The notes under the pieces: generated by a model
What the model was told of the DNA's origin: nothing
Database searches by the model: none
What the model saw: only the letters and a program-made list of their open reading frames with translations
Program-made: the position numbers and the translations under genes
Assembly: GCF_029854215.1 (NCBI RefSeq)
Contig: NZ_CP122961.1
Span: 1,488,001 to 1,552,000, forward strand
Reading direction: 5' to 3'
DNA: 64,000 nucleotides
From: Halomonas alkaliantarctica
Lineage (GTDB): Bacteria; Pseudomonadota; Gammaproteobacteria; Pseudomonadales; Halomonadaceae
Shown: piece by piece, positions 8,025 to 16,872 of the stretch
How the letters are laid out: every line of letters begins with the position of its first letter
Position numbering within the stretch: position 1 is the first letter of the stretch

Positions 8025-9040
8025 GTGCCCAAGCCCCAGCGTGCCAGCTGTTAGAGCGCCAAAAAGATAACTATGCAGCACTGTGGGTCGTTGGCCCGCC
8101 AGTCGATAGCTGGCTTATTGAGCAAACGACGGGTGTGATTAGTGGTGATTTTGACGTACTAGGGGAATGGCAGGCGAAAGGCAAGCAGGCCCGAACGCCT
8201 TTTGCCTTAGCGGCGGGCGAGCCATTCGGTAAAGAGATTGTGCTGTTTTGGCCGAAGGCACATCAGTTAGGTATTTGGTGGCTCAAGTGGTTATGCGAGC
8301 AGCTACCCGAAGGGACACCTATTGAAATTGTCGGTGAGCATCAAGGCGGAATTAAACGCGTACCCAAGATGCTGGAAGAGCTGGGCATGCCTTGGGACAA
8401 ACGCGACAACGCCCGGCGCTGCTCGTTGTTTGCCACCCAGACTGTTGCGTTAGACCTAGCCAGTGGGAACGGGGCTAGCGATAGCGCTTGGCAGCAATTC
8501 GAGACGGCCGGATTAACGCTGGTCAGTCACCCAGGTGTATTTGGTCACGGCAAAGTCGATGAAGGTACGCTGTTACTGTTGCAGAGCATTGAGAATAGCT
8601 TGCCGAAAAAACCGCTCAAAGTGCTGGATATGGGCTGTGGCGACGGCATCATTAGCGCCTGGTTGGCTCAGCGTGGTCACTATGTGACAGCCGTGGACGT
8701 CAGTGCCTTTGCGGTAGAGGCGTGTAAGCGCACCTTAGCGGCGAATGGACTAGAGGGGCGGGTGCTTTGCAGTGATGTTTACAGCGCGCTTGAAGGCGAG
8801 CATTTTGACTGTATTGTTAGCAATCCGCCTTTTCATAAAGAGCGCGACATTAGCTATGGCCCCAGTCAGCGTTTAATCAGCGCAGCGCCGGAGCATCTCA
8901 ATGTGGACGGGCGGTTAATCCTGGTGGCAAATGGCTTTTTGCCCTATCCAGACCACTTGCAGCGGGCGTTTCAGGACTTCCAGACCCTGGCGGATAATCG
9001 CCGCTTCAAGGTTTACGGCGCGATTAAATCACACTCCTAG
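8021..9040 (+). CDS. rsmC: 16S rRNA (guanine-N2)-methyltransferase RsmC
   Basis: Protein of 339 residues with the RsmC two-domain plan: a degenerate N-terminal methyltransferase-like domain (RNA recognition) and a catalytic C-terminal domain. The SAM motif is VLDMGCGDGIIS and the catalytic/base-binding motif is SNPPFH. RsmC modifies G1207 of 16S rRNA. The conserved HPGVFGHGKVDEGT block precedes the catalytic domain as in E. coli. It is translationally coupled to cmoM by a 4-nt overlap, so two RNA methyltransferases share an operon. Confidence 0.92.
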   Translation: MSAQAPACQLLERQKDNYAALWVVGPPVDSWLIEQTTGVISGDFDVLGEWQAKGKQARTPFALAAGEPFGKEIVLFWPKAHQLGIWWLKWLCEQLPEGTPIEIVGEHQGGIKRVPKMLEELGMPWDKRDNARRCSLFATQTVALDLASGNGASDSAWQQFETAGLTLVSHPGVFGHGKVDEGTLLLLQSIENSLPKKPLKVLDMGCGDGIISAWLAQRGHYVTAVDVSAFAVEACKRTLAANGLEGRVLCSDVYSALEGEHFDCIVSNPPFHKERDISYGPSQRLISAAPEHLNVDGRLILVANGFLPYPDHLQRAFQDFQTLADNRRFKVYGAIKSHS

Positions 9041-9093
9041 GCCTTATCCATGCGCTTTTCCTCAAACTTGCCACATTCAGCTGTCCTCAAATT

Positions 9094-9132
9094 TACCGTT
9101 AAGGTCTATCGTTAAAGGCTATCGTTAAGAGC
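9094..9132. repeat. Three imperfect 13-bp tandem repeats after rsmC
   Basis: Units 9094-9106, 9107-9119 and 9120-9132 share the core TATCGTTAA(A/G)(G/A)GC (first unit TACCGTTAAGGTC). They occupy the leader of the SIMPL-domain gene. Confidence 0.8.
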
Positions 9133-9151
9133 TATGATGCAAATAAGTAGT

Positions 9152-9164
9152 CGTTAATCTAACG
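9152..9164. promoter_or_regulatory. Small palindrome upstream of the SIMPL-domain gene
   Basis: CGTTA-atc-TAACG, a 5-bp perfect inverted repeat ending 22 bp before the ATG. It reuses the CGTTAA word of the adjacent tandem repeats. Possible operator; low confidence. Confidence 0.25.
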
Positions 9165-9186
9165 GTAGTGAGCAGGAGTGGCGGCA

Positions 9187-9915
9187 ATGGCGGGAAACAT
9201 TCGAAATACAGCGATACTGGGAAGTGCCGTTTTGCTGGGCGGGCTGTTGGCACTCGGGCTGGTATGGAGTGGTAGTTATATCAAGGGCGCCGCGGAGGTA
9301 TGGCAGCAGTCGTCACGAAGCGTTACGGTGCGCGGCTTAGCCGAGCGCGAAGTGCCGGCGGATTTGGTGCTGTGGCCGTTCAATTACAGTGTCAGCGCTA
9401 ATAGCTTGGGTGACCTTGAGCAGCAGCTTTCCAGCGACGAGCAGTCGATTCGCGATTTTCTGCAGGCGCAAGGGTTTGCATCGGAGCATGTTAGCTCTAC
9501 TCCGCCGAGGATTACCGACCAATTTAGCAATCAGTACGGTGGACAGCGCCCGGATGAGCGCTACCGCGCCGAAGCGACGCTGCTACTGCGCTCTCCTGAT
9601 GTTGAGGGTGTAATCGAGGCAATCCCCAGTGCGACTTCACTGGTTCGAGAGGGCGTGTTGCTCTCTCCCAGCTACGAATACCGCACGGAGTTTTTATTTA
9701 CCGGTCTTGATGCGATCAAACCCGAAATGATCGCAGAGGCCACTGCAGATGCGCGCAATGCCGCACAGCAGTTTGCCGAAGATTCCGGTAGCCAAGTGGG
9801 CCAGATTCGTCAGGCGACCCAGGGCTACTTCTCCATTGAGGATTTGGACAGCTACACGCCGCAAACCAAACGTGTTCGCGTTGTCACCACGGTGGACTAT
9901 TCCTTACAAGACTAA
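9187..9915 (+). CDS. SIMPL-domain (DUF541) protein, membrane-anchored
   Basis: Protein of 242 residues with one N-terminal hydrophobic segment (about residues 7-30) followed by an extracytoplasmic SIMPL domain. Recognisable elements are VTVRGLAEREVPADL at its start, the IR..L...G central pattern and the final KRVRVVTTVDYSL strand. SIMPL proteins such as E. coli YggE are periplasmic or exported with poorly defined stress-related roles. AGGAG at 9174-9178 lies 8 nt before the ATG at 9187; the in-frame GTG at 9178 overlaps that site and is rejected as start. It converges on greB. Confidence 0.8.
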   Translation: MAGNIRNTAILGSAVLLGGLLALGLVWSGSYIKGAAEVWQQSSRSVTVRGLAEREVPADLVLWPFNYSVSANSLGDLEQQLSSDEQSIRDFLQAQGFASEHVSSTPPRITDQFSNQYGGQRPDERYRAEATLLLRSPDVEGVIEAIPSATSLVREGVLLSPSYEYRTEFLFTGLDAIKPEMIAEATADARNAAQQFAEDSGSQVGQIRQATQGYFSIEDLDSYTPQTKRVRVVTTVDYSLQD

Positions 9916-9948
9916 CCTTTATAGGATCAGGCCTTACAGGACTAGGCA
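9904..9948. repeat. Three imperfect 15-bp tandem repeats spanning the SIMPL gene stop
   Basis: Units TTACAAGACTAACCT, TTATAGGATCAGGCC and TTACAGGACTAGGCA lie head to tail, starting inside the last codons of the SIMPL gene and running through the convergent spacer toward greB. There is no clear intrinsic terminator here. Confidence 0.7.
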
Positions 9949-9966
9949 GCGTTAATGGCGCAAGGG

Positions 9967-10482
9967 TCAGCCAGTGTAATCAATGGCGGTGATGGTATAA
10001 AACGTATCACCGTTAGGCGTCAGCACTTTGGCTTCATCCCCCACCTGTTTGCTGAGCAGTGCTTTGGCCATGGGCGCATCGATACTGATCCAGCGCTTTT
10101 TAGTGTCAATTTCGTCGTGGCCAACGATTCTGAGATGCACTTGAGCGCCATTTTCATCTTCCAGACTTACGTAGGCGCCGAAAAACACCTTGCTGGTATC
10201 GGCTGGCAGGCGGTCTACGATTTGCAGTTCGTCCAAACGTTTCGTCAGGTAAGTAATCCGGGCAATAACGCGGTTTAACTCTTTCTTGTTATAGGTGTAA
10301 TCGGCATTTTCACTGCGATCACCCTGGGCTGCCGCTTCGCCGACTTTCTCAGAAATAGCGGGACGTTTAACCCGCGACAGATGATCCAAAATAGCGCGCA
10401 AGCGAGCCGCCCCTTCTGGGGTAATCAGGTTGCTCTTAGGGGCTTGACGCGGGTCTTTGGCTGGATCGCGCCAGCGGGTCAT
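9967..10482 (-). CDS. greB: Transcription elongation factor GreB
   Basis: Protein of about 171 residues with the Gre two-domain plan. An N-terminal antiparallel coiled coil carries the acidic tip motif GDRSENADYTYNKK, whose Asp/Glu residues coordinate the second Mg2+ for transcript cleavage by backtracked RNA polymerase. A C-terminal FKBP-like domain carries VFFGAYVSLED, RIVGHDEID and ISIDAPMAKALL. The latter patterns favour GreB over GreA. Two ATGs are possible; AAAGG sits about 7 nt before the inner one (10482), preferred over 10497. It is divergent from the periplasmic TPR-like gene. Confidence 0.93.
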   Translation of the reverse strand: MTRWRDPAKDPRQAPKSNLITPEGAARLRAILDHLSRVKRPAISEKVGEAAAQGDRSENADYTYNKKELNRVIARITYLTKRLDELQIVDRLPADTSKVFFGAYVSLEDENGAQVHLRIVGHDEIDTKKRWISIDAPMAKALLSKQVGDEAKVLTPNGDTFYTITAIDYTG

Positions 10483-10581
10483 GTTGCGGCCTTTCATTAC
10501 CTATTCCCCATTGTGTTTCGAGCTACCTACCTTACGTTAATTGCGCGAAGCATACCAAGCACATACTATTGGCGAATCATT

Positions 10582-10591
10582 CAAACGTTTG
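10582..10591. promoter_or_regulatory. CAAACGTTTG palindrome in the greB divergent promoter region
   Basis: Perfect 10-bp palindrome centred in the 187-bp spacer between greB and the TPR-like gene. It could be a transcription factor half-site pair; short enough to be chance. Confidence 0.25.
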
Positions 10592-10669
10592 TTACATTTT
10601 TTGCTATATTGATCGAGAGGCCCGCTATTGGTGGGTCTAACCAGGACAACAATAATGTTAGGAGCATGT

Positions 10670-11329
10670 ATGCGAACGCACTCTTTTTTACGCAACTCTT
10701 TTTCACGTTCAGTAATCGCCGCCGCCATTGGTAGTGCCCTGATGCTGTCTCCGCTAACCGCTTCTGCGTTTGAAGACGAGGTCTTCTCGCTTAAAAACAG
10801 ATGGGAGCATACCGTAACGGAACTCCCCGCCAACGAGCGGGAGCGGACGTTAAAGGCGTTGGCAGGTGAAGCGGAGCAGTTGGCCGAGCAGTACAGCACC
10901 CAAGCTGACGTTCTTGTCTGGGAGGGCATCATTTTGGCATCCTATGCCCGCGAGCGTGGCGGCTTAGGCGCATTGGGCACGGCGGAAGATGCGCGCGATG
11001 CGTTAGAGGAGGCTGTGGCCATAGATCCTCAAGGGCTGAACGGTTCCGCCTATGTAACCCTCGGTGCGTTATACGACCGGGTGCCCGGCGGACTGATTGG
11101 TTTTGGCGATAGCGATACCGCTGAACGCATGTTCCAGCGTGCCTTGGAGATCCGTCCAGACGGCATCGATGTGAACTACTACTACGCTGCCTTTTTGAAA
11201 GAAGAGGGCAACGAGCAGGCCGCTCGCGAGCACGCCCAGCGTGCGGTTAACGGCACCGCTCGCGATAACCGACAAGTCTCCGATGAAGCGCTTCGCCGTG
11301 ATGCCGAGGCGTTGCTTAATCAGCTGTAA
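10670..11329 (+). CDS. Exported TPR-like protein (TatT-like)
   Basis: About 219 residues beginning with a Sec-type signal peptide: basic MRTHSFLRNSFSR, hydrophobic core AAAIGSALMLSPL, likely cleavage after TASA. The mature part is alpha-helical with TPR-like repeats. The clearest are the ALEEAVAIDPQGLNGSAYVTLGALY and MFQRALEIRPDGIDVNYYYA segments. The GALYDRVPGG pattern resembles TRAP-associated TatT-type proteins. TAGGAG ends 5 nt before the ATG at 10670; the upstream in-frame GTG (10628) would bury the signal peptide and is rejected. Function is unknown; a periplasmic protein-interaction role is likely. Confidence 0.7.
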   Translation: MRTHSFLRNSFSRSVIAAAIGSALMLSPLTASAFEDEVFSLKNRWEHTVTELPANERERTLKALAGEAEQLAEQYSTQADVLVWEGIILASYARERGGLGALGTAEDARDALEEAVAIDPQGLNGSAYVTLGALYDRVPGGLIGFGDSDTAERMFQRALEIRPDGIDVNYYYAAFLKEEGNEQAAREHAQRAVNGTARDNRQVSDEALRRDAEALLNQL

Positions 11330-11344
11330 TCCACCCTCTGAATT

Positions 11345-11399
11345 GGCATTCCCGGTGGCAAGCAATGATAATAGATCGATTATCACCACCGGGAGTGCC
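11345..11399 (+). promoter_or_regulatory. Leader hairpin enclosing the nudF ribosome binding site
   Basis: Outer arms 11345-11358 and 11386-11399 pair over 14 bp (one G-T pair). Inside, TGATAAT (11366-11372) pairs with ATTATCA (11379-11385) around a 6-nt loop, with a 7-nt bulge on the left. The GGGAG at 11391-11395, at correct spacing for the nudF ATG at 11402, lies in the 3' arm. No T-run follows, so this is more like an RBS-occluding structure than a terminator. Confidence 0.7.
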
Positions 11400-11401
11400 C
11401 C

Positions 11402-12106
11402 ATGGCGTCCAACTCCAAGCACGATTCTGTTCAGAATCCTCCTTTCAAAAACACGGTTCTTAGCGTTCCAGACTTTAAGCGCGACGATGTTGAGCTGATT
11501 AAGCGGGAGACGCTACACCAGGGTTTTTTCCGCCTGGAAGCCTTAGAGCTTCGCCACCGGCTATTTGAAGGTGGGTGTAGCGAACCCATGCGTCGAGAAG
11601 TGCACAATCGCTTTGATGCTGTGGGTGTGCTGCTCTACGACCCCGAGCGAGACTCACTGGTGCTTATTGAGCAGTTTCGTGCCGGCGCCATTGATGATGC
11701 CATCTCTCCCTGGAAGCTCGAACTCGTGGCCGGTTTGGTCGAAAAAGATGAATCGCTGGAAAATGTGGCGCGTCGTGAGGCATGGGAGGAGGCCGGTTGT
11801 AAAGTGGCCCAATTAACCAAACTTCACACTTATTATCCCAGTCCAGGCGCCTGCAACGAGCAAGTCACACTATTTTGTGGTTTGGTAGATACCCATGGAT
11901 TAGGCGGGATTCATGGCTTAGATGAAGAGCATGAAGATATTCGTGTTCACGTCATGCCTTTTGCGAACGCTTGGGAACTCTTAGAGCAAGGGCGACTCGA
12001 CAACGCCATGTGTTTAATTGGTCTACATTGGCTTAATAGCCAGCGAGCCTCACTGCGTGCTGCCTCTCAGCGCGCGTTGACGCAAAGCGAAACCGACGAG
12101 GAGTGA
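11402..12106 (+). CDS. nudF: ADP-ribose pyrophosphatase NudF
   Basis: Nudix hydrolase of 234 residues. The Nudix box is complete: GLVEKDESLENVARREAWEEAG spans it, with the REAWEEAG core supplying the metal-binding glutamates. Flanking family blocks such as REVHNRFDAVGVLLYDPERD, VLIEQFRAGA and HGLDEEHEDIRVHV correspond to E. coli NudF. It hydrolyses ADP-ribose to AMP and ribose 5-phosphate. It heads a three-gene unit nudF-yqiB-cpdA with short overlaps, the same order as in E. coli. Its ribosome binding site is inside a strong hairpin (11345-11399), suggesting control of translation initiation. Confidence 0.92.
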   Translation: MASNSKHDSVQNPPFKNTVLSVPDFKRDDVELIKRETLHQGFFRLEALELRHRLFEGGCSEPMRREVHNRFDAVGVLLYDPERDSLVLIEQFRAGAIDDAISPWKLELVAGLVEKDESLENVARREAWEEAGCKVAQLTKLHTYYPSPGACNEQVTLFCGLVDTHGLGGIHGLDEEHEDIRVHVMPFANAWELLEQGRLDNAMCLIGLHWLNSQRASLRAASQRALTQSETDEE

Positions 12107-12108
12107 AC

Positions 12109-12555
12109 ATGGCGAGAACGGCCTATGTCACCGATTTAAAATCGCTCCAAGGGGAGTGCAGCGCCAACTATTTACGTTTGGTGCGCCTGGTGGGCGATAT
12201 GGAGGCCGGCCAGCGTCGTGATATTGCCCTGCGCGGCGATAAACAGCATTTCGGCGATCTGCATCTGTATATTCAAGAGCAGGCGCCTTACACCACCATG
12301 GTGAATGTTTCTCAAACTGGCCCGTTAGATACCGTCATGGAAGGGCCGCGTATGCGCGTACACCTCTATCACGATGTACGCATGGCGGAAGTGACTGACT
12401 TTCAGCGCGAGCGTCACTTTAGTGGCCGCTACCGCTATCCTAATGCCCGTATGCATCAGCCGGATGAGAAACTTCAGCTCAACCGCTTCTTAGGCGAGTG
12501 GCTGGCTCATGGCCTTGCCCACGGCCACAGCGTTGACGTGCCGGAGACACCCTAA
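12109..12555 (+). CDS. yqiB: DUF1249 family protein YqiB
   Basis: Small soluble protein of 148 residues matching the DUF1249/YqiB family, whose gene conventionally lies between nudF and cpdA. Visible family blocks are LQGECSANYLRLVRL, RMRVHLYHDVRMAEV and PNARMHQPDEKLQLNRFLGEWL. Biochemical function is not established. GAGGAG (12098-12103) precedes the ATG at 12109 by 5 nt, so the in-frame GTG at 12103 is rejected. The start codon lies just past the nudF stop (12106), and its stop overlaps the cpdA ATG by 1 nt. Confidence 0.88.
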   Translation: MARTAYVTDLKSLQGECSANYLRLVRLVGDMEAGQRRDIALRGDKQHFGDLHLYIQEQAPYTTMVNVSQTGPLDTVMEGPRMRVHLYHDVRMAEVTDFQRERHFSGRYRYPNARMHQPDEKLQLNRFLGEWLAHGLAHGHSVDVPETP

Positions 12556-13319
12556 TGCGTGTGGTTCAAATTACCGATGCCCATCTCTATGCGGATATCG
12601 AAGCTCGTTCCCGTGCGGGAATACCCTGGCGACAGTTTCAGCAGGTGTTGAGTGCTGTTGTCGCCGAAAAGCCCGATATCGTGCTGTTTACCGGTGATAT
12701 TAGCCAGGATGAATCGGCTGCTTCCTACGCCTTGGCAGTGCAGGCGCTGGAGCAGTTGCCTTGCCCCTGGTACTGGCTGCCGGGCAATCACGATCAACCC
12801 GAGTTCATGGCTGCCGAGCGTCCGATGGTCGATCAAGTGGACTTGGATTCGTGGCGCATACTGCTGCTCAATACCCAGGTGGAGGGCAAGCCCCGCGGCG
12901 AACTGGGAAGCGAACGGCTAGCTAAGCTTGCTGAACAGTTAGAGAACGATGATCGCCCCACGCTGATTGCCATGCACCATCCACCGGTTAACGTGGGTGC
13001 GGTGTGGATGGATGCTATTGGCCTACAAGATCGCGACGCATTTTGGCAACTGTTAAGTAAACACCCGCAGGTTAAGATCATCCTATTTGGTCACGCGCAC
13101 CAAGCCTACGCCGAGCATCATATGTTAGGCGCAGGTAGAGGCATAGGTGATGCGACTATAGATGTTTATGGCTGCCCGGCGATGGCCGATCAGTTTCTGC
13201 CCGGTGCCGAGCAGTTTGCCATTGATGAAGCTTCCCGCCCTGGCTATCGGGTTATCGATTTGGCGTATAGCGATGCCCAGGGAAGCGAGTGGCAGAGTTG
13301 GATAGAGCGCATTGACTAG
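12555..13319 (+). CDS. cpdA: 3',5'-cyclic-AMP phosphodiesterase CpdA
   Basis: Metallophosphoesterase of 254 residues. Metal-site motifs appear in order: ITDAHLY, FTGDISQD, LPGNHDQP, MHHPPV and LFGHAHQ. This is the CpdA family that degrades cAMP. It is the last gene of nudF-yqiB-cpdA, with a 1-nt overlap to yqiB. In E. coli parE follows in this cluster; here parE is about 19 kb away, beyond cysDN, tup and the T6SS block. Confidence 0.9.
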   Translation: MRVVQITDAHLYADIEARSRAGIPWRQFQQVLSAVVAEKPDIVLFTGDISQDESAASYALAVQALEQLPCPWYWLPGNHDQPEFMAAERPMVDQVDLDSWRILLLNTQVEGKPRGELGSERLAKLAEQLENDDRPTLIAMHHPPVNVGAVWMDAIGLQDRDAFWQLLSKHPQVKIILFGHAHQAYAEHHMLGAGRGIGDATIDVYGCPAMADQFLPGAEQFAIDEASRPGYRVIDLAYSDAQGSEWQSWIERID

Positions 13320-13423
13320 ACGTTTATTGCTCTCTTATTTCTAGATAGGTTTTTTAGGAATAAAAAGATAGTTATTAATTCTTTTGGGTTATTACCGGCT
13401 CGGCGTTACCCTACTCACATTCG

Positions 13424-13447
13424 AACGTACAATTATTTATAACGTAC
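13424..13447. promoter_or_regulatory. Direct/inverted AACGTAC elements upstream of cysD
   Basis: AACGTAC occurs at 13424-13430 and again at 13441-13447, 17 bp apart, in an AT-rich stretch about 50 bp upstream of the cysD start. CGTAC/GTACG also makes an inverted pair. Could be a CysB or promoter-associated site; assignment is speculative. Confidence 0.3.
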
Positions 13448-13495
13448 GCTGATTTTAGCTTGTGTGACGAGCTTGTTCTTGTGAGGTAAGGGGCC

Positions 13496-14494
13496 ATGAC
13501 CCAATTGTCTACATTGTCGTCAAAAGAGCGGTCGCCAGAGACGCGTTCTTCATCTTCAGCGACGCAGGGGGAGGCTATCAATGCCCCTGATGCCGCGCGC
13601 TTGACCCACCTCAAGCAATTAGAAGCCGAGTCTATCCATATTATTCGTGAAGTCGCCGCCGAGTTCGCCAACCCGGTGATGATGTACTCCATCGGTAAAG
13701 ACTCGTCGGTAATGCTGCACTTGGCGCGCAAAGCTTTTTACCCCGGTACACCGCCATTCCCGCTGATGCACGTGGACACCACGTGGAAGTTTCGCGAAAT
13801 GATTGAGTTCCGTAACCGCATGGCCGAAGAGGCGGGTATGGAACTGATTGTGCACACCAATGAAGAGGGGCGGGCTGCCAATATCAACCCGTTCGATCAC
13901 GGCAGCGCCAAATACACCGATATCATGAAAACCCAGGCGCTCAAGCAGGCGCTGGATAAGTACGGGTTTGATGCCGCCTTTGGTGGAGCTCGTCGTGATG
14001 AAGAAGCGTCGCGTGCTAAAGAGCGCGTCTACTCGTTCCGCGATAAGTATCACCGCTGGGATCCTAAAAACCAGCGCCCTGAACTGTGGAACGTGTATAA
14101 CGCCAAGGTCAATAAAGGCGAATCGATCCGCGTTTTCCCGCTTTCTAACTGGACCGAGCTGGATATCTGGCAGTACATCTACTTAGAGTCGATTCCCATC
14201 GTGCCGCTCTACTACTCGGCCAAGCGGCCCATCGTCGAGCGCGACGGTATGCAAGTTATGGTCGATGACGACCGCATGCCATTAGCACCTGGCGAAGTGC
14301 CGGAAATGAAGTCGGTACGGTTTCGAACGCTTGGCTGCTACCCGCTAACCGGCGCGGTGGAGTCCGAAGCCGCGACGCTTCCGGAAATTATTCAAGAGAT
14401 GCTGCTGACCCGAACCAGTGAACGCAGTGGCCGCGCCATCGATCGCGATCAGGTGGGTTCCATGGAGAAGAAAAAGCGCGAGGGGTACTTCTGA
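13496..14494 (+). CDS. cysD: Sulfate adenylyltransferase subunit CysD
   Basis: ATP sulfurylase catalytic subunit, 332 residues. It belongs to the PAPS-reductase-like adenine nucleotide alpha-hydrolase fold, with the PP-loop at [19 protein letters not shown]. Further conserved blocks are [32 protein letters not shown] and [13 protein letters not shown]. With CysN it makes adenosine 5'-phosphosulfate from sulfate and ATP. Compared with E. coli (302 aa) the N-terminus is about 25-30 residues longer and rich in Ser/Glu, but GAGGTAAGG just before the ATG supports this start. It overlaps cysN by 1 nt. Confidence 0.95.
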   Translation: MTQLSTLSSKERSPETRSSSSATQGEAINAPDAARLTHLKQLEAESIHIIREVAAEFANPVMMYSIGKDSSVMLHLARKAFYPGTPPFPLMHVDTTWKFREMIEFRNRMAEEAGMELIVHTNEEGRAANINPFDHGSAKYTDIMKTQALKQALDKYGFDAAFGGARRDEEASRAKERVYSFRDKYHRWDPKNQRPELWNVYNAKVNKGESIRVFPLSNWTELDIWQYIYLESIPIVPLYYSAKRPIVERDGMQVMVDDDRMPLAPGEVPEMKSVRFRTLGCYPLTGAVESEAATLPEIIQEMLLTRTSERSGRAIDRDQVGSMEKKKREGYF

Positions 14495-15936
14495 TGTCTC
14501 ACCAATCTACTTTAATCGCCGATAATATCGAGCAGTACCTGCACGAGCACGAAAACAAAGACCTGCTGCGTTTTATTACCTGCGGCAGCGTCGACGACGG
14601 CAAATCGACGCTGATTGGCCGTCTGCTTCACGACTCGAAAATGATCTTTGAAGATCAACTGGCGGCGATCACTCAGGCTTCTAAAACCAGTGGTACTACC
14701 GGTGATACCGTTGATCTGGCGCTATTGGTTGATGGGCTGCAGTCAGAGCGTGAGCAGGGCATTACCATAGATGTGGCGTACCGCTTTTTCTCTACCGATA
14801 AGCGCAAGTTTATTATCGCCGATACGCCTGGGCATGAGCAGTACACCCGCAATATGGCCACGGGCGCTTCAACCGCAAGTTTGGCGATTATCCTAATCGA
14901 TGCCCGCTACGGCGTGCAGACCCAGACCCGCCGCCATAGCTTTATTGCCGACCTGCTGGGTATTCAGCACCTAGTGATTGCGGTTAATAAGATGGATCTG
15001 GTGGACTTTTCCGAGCAGCGCTTTAACGAGATCGTCGATGAGTACCGCGCCTTTGCCACTAACCTGCAAGCGCCGGATATTCGCTTTGTACCGATGTCGG
15101 CCCTGAATGGCGACAACGTGGTCAATCGCAGCGAACAAACACCCTGGTACTTTAGCGACGGCTATCAGGGGCAAACGTTGATTGAACTGCTGGAAAGTGT
15201 CGAGATCACACGCGACCAGAACCTTAGCGATCTGCGTTTGCCGGTTCAGTACGTCAATCGTCCGAACCTGGACTTCCGCGGTTATTGCGGCACCTTAGCC
15301 GCGGGTGTATTACGCCCTGGGCAAGCCGTTAAGGCACTTCCCTCGGGTAAAACCTCGCGGGTTGCACGGGTTGTTACTTTTGATGGAGACCTTGCGGCGG
15401 CTTATCCAGGCCAGGCAATTACCGTCACCCTGGAAGATGAAATCGATATCTCCCGGGGCGACTGGCTGGTGGCAGCGGATAGCGAACTGCCGCTATCCAA
15501 CACCTTTAAAGCTGATATTGTCTGGATGCAGGAAGAGGCGTTAACGCCAGGTAAGCTCTACGATTTCAAATTGGCGACCCGCGATCTTTCCGGTCAGGTC
15601 AGTGCGATCGATTACCAAATCGACGTCAATACCCTGGAGAAGCATGCTACTCACTCGCTGGGTCTAAATGCGATAGCCCGCTGCGACGTAGAGCTGACCG
15701 CCGCTATACCGGTGGATAATTACCGCACTAGCCCGGGCACAGGCAGCTTTATCATCATTGATCGGTTGACCAACGTGACTGTAGGCGCCGGTATGATCCG
15801 CGGCACTGCAAGCGCTCCAGATAGTGTTTCAAGTACCACCGATTGGGCTGCCTTCGAGCGCGATCTAAATGCCCTAGTGCGTAAGCACTTTCCTCACTGG
15901 GAAGCGAAAGATATAAGTGGTTTATTCAACCGCTAA
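14494..15936 (+). CDS. cysN: Sulfate adenylyltransferase GTPase subunit CysN
   Basis: GTPase of 480 residues in the EF-Tu-like family. G1 is [20 protein letters not shown]3 is [12 protein letters not shown] and G4 is NKMD, followed by two beta-barrel domains. It couples GTP hydrolysis to APS formation by CysD. The length matches stand-alone CysN; there is no C-terminal APS-kinase (CysC) fusion of the kind seen in many bacteria, and no cysC is in the window. The gene is followed by a strong intrinsic terminator. Confidence 0.95.
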   Translation: MSHQSTLIADNIEQYLHEHENKDLLRFITCGSVDDGKSTLIGRLLHDSKMIFEDQLAAITQASKTSGTTGDTVDLALLVDGLQSEREQGITIDVAYRFFSTDKRKFIIADTPGHEQYTRNMATGASTASLAIILIDARYGVQTQTRRHSFIADLLGIQHLVIAVNKMDLVDFSEQRFNEIVDEYRAFATNLQAPDIRFVPMSALNGDNVVNRSEQTPWYFSDGYQGQTLIELLESVEITRDQNLSDLRLPVQYVNRPNLDFRGYCGTLAAGVLRPGQAVKALPSGKTSRVARVVTFDGDLAAAYPGQAITVTLEDEIDISRGDWLVAADSELPLSNTFKADIVWMQEEALTPGKLYDFKLATRDLSGQVSAIDYQIDVNTLEKHATHSLGLNAIARCDVELTAAIPVDNYRTSPGTGSFIIIDRLTNVTVGAGMIRGTASAPDSVSSTTDWAAFERDLNALVRKHFPHWEAKDISGLFNR

Positions 15937-15971
15937 AAAGCTTGGGCGCACGCACCGCAGCACAAAGCACA

Positions 15972-16003
15972 ACGGCACGCCTTGAAGGCGTGCCGTTTTT
16001 TTT
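15972..16003 (+). terminator. Intrinsic terminator of cysDN
   Basis: Perfect 11-bp stem (15972-15982 with 15986-15996), TGA loop, followed by an eight-T tract. It lies between the convergent cysN and tupA genes and may also serve the tup operon from the other side. Confidence 0.9.
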
Positions 16004-16018
16004 GGATGAGTTGAAATA

Positions 16019-16828
16019 TCACTCAGCGTTAGGGAAAAACAGCTGCTGACCATCGACCTCAAAATCCGCAATCGCTTGCTGGCCCTGTTCAGAAACCAGC
16101 CACTCGTGCCACTGGGCGGCGAGGTCGTGCTTCAAGTGAGGATGACGCTCTGCCGATAGCAGTAGGCTGCCATACTGGTTGAATAGCGCTTCATCGCCTT
16201 CAAACAGCAAGGTAAGGTTTTGCGGATTGTCAAAAGCGACCCAAGTTGCGCGATCGGTCATTGCGTAGGCATCCATACCCGCGGCGGTGTTTAGCGTGGG
16301 CCCCATGCCACTGCCTAGCTCGCGATACCACTCACCCTGTGGCGTGACCCCAGCATCTTCCCATAAACGCAGCTCGGCGCGGTTCGTGCCGCTATCGTCC
16401 CCGCGTGAGGCGAAGGGGGATTCACTCTCGGCAATACGTTGCATGGCATCGATAACAGTTTCGCTATCGCTGATGCCCGCAGGGTCGTCGCTGGGTCCAA
16501 CGATCACAAAATCGTTGTACATTACATTCAGGCGTTCAGTGGCATAGCCCTCGGCCACAAATTTTTCTTCCCCCACAGTATCGTGAACCAGCAAGCTATC
16601 CGCATCGCCACGGCGGCCAATTTCGAACGCCTGGCCGGTGCCTACGGCGACTACGTGCACATCAATCCCCGTCTCTTCGGTGAATGCGGGGAGGATAGCG
16701 TCAAACAAGCCTGAGTTTTCGGTAGAGGTGGTTGAGGCCAGCGTAATGTAGTCATCGGCTGCCATCAGCGTACCGCTGAAGGTTAGCCCTAGCGCTCCTG
16801 CAGTGATAATCGCGGTAGTCTTATTCAT
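16019..16828 (-). CDS. tupA: Tungstate ABC transporter substrate-binding protein TupA
   Basis: Periplasmic binding protein of 269 residues. The signal peptide covers about residues 1-23 (hydrophobic ITAGALGLTFSGTLMA, then ADDYI). The TupA hallmark TTSTENSGL near the mature N-terminus contributes oxyanion ligands. Other family blocks are AVGTGQAFEIGRRGDAD, FASRGDDSGTN and YAMTDRATW. It binds tungstate with high selectivity and hands it to TupB. It is the distal gene of a tupB-tupC-tupA operon, an order different from the common tupABC. The stop lies just beyond the cysN terminator. Confidence 0.92.
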   Translation of the reverse strand: MNKTTAIITAGALGLTFSGTLMAADDYITLASTTSTENSGLFDAILPAFTEETGIDVHVVAVGTGQAFEIGRRGDADSLLVHDTVGEEKFVAEGYATERLNVMYNDFVIVGPSDDPAGISDSETVIDAMQRIAESESPFASRGDDSGTNRAELRLWEDAGVTPQGEWYRELGSGMGPTLNTAAGMDAYAMTDRATWVAFDNPQNLTLLFEGDEALFNQYGSLLLSAERHPHLKHDLAAQWHEWLVSEQGQQAIADFEVDGQQLFFPNAE

Positions 16829-16872
16829 GGTAGTGCTCCTTGATGATAGTTAATTCCACGGCTAATTCAGTG

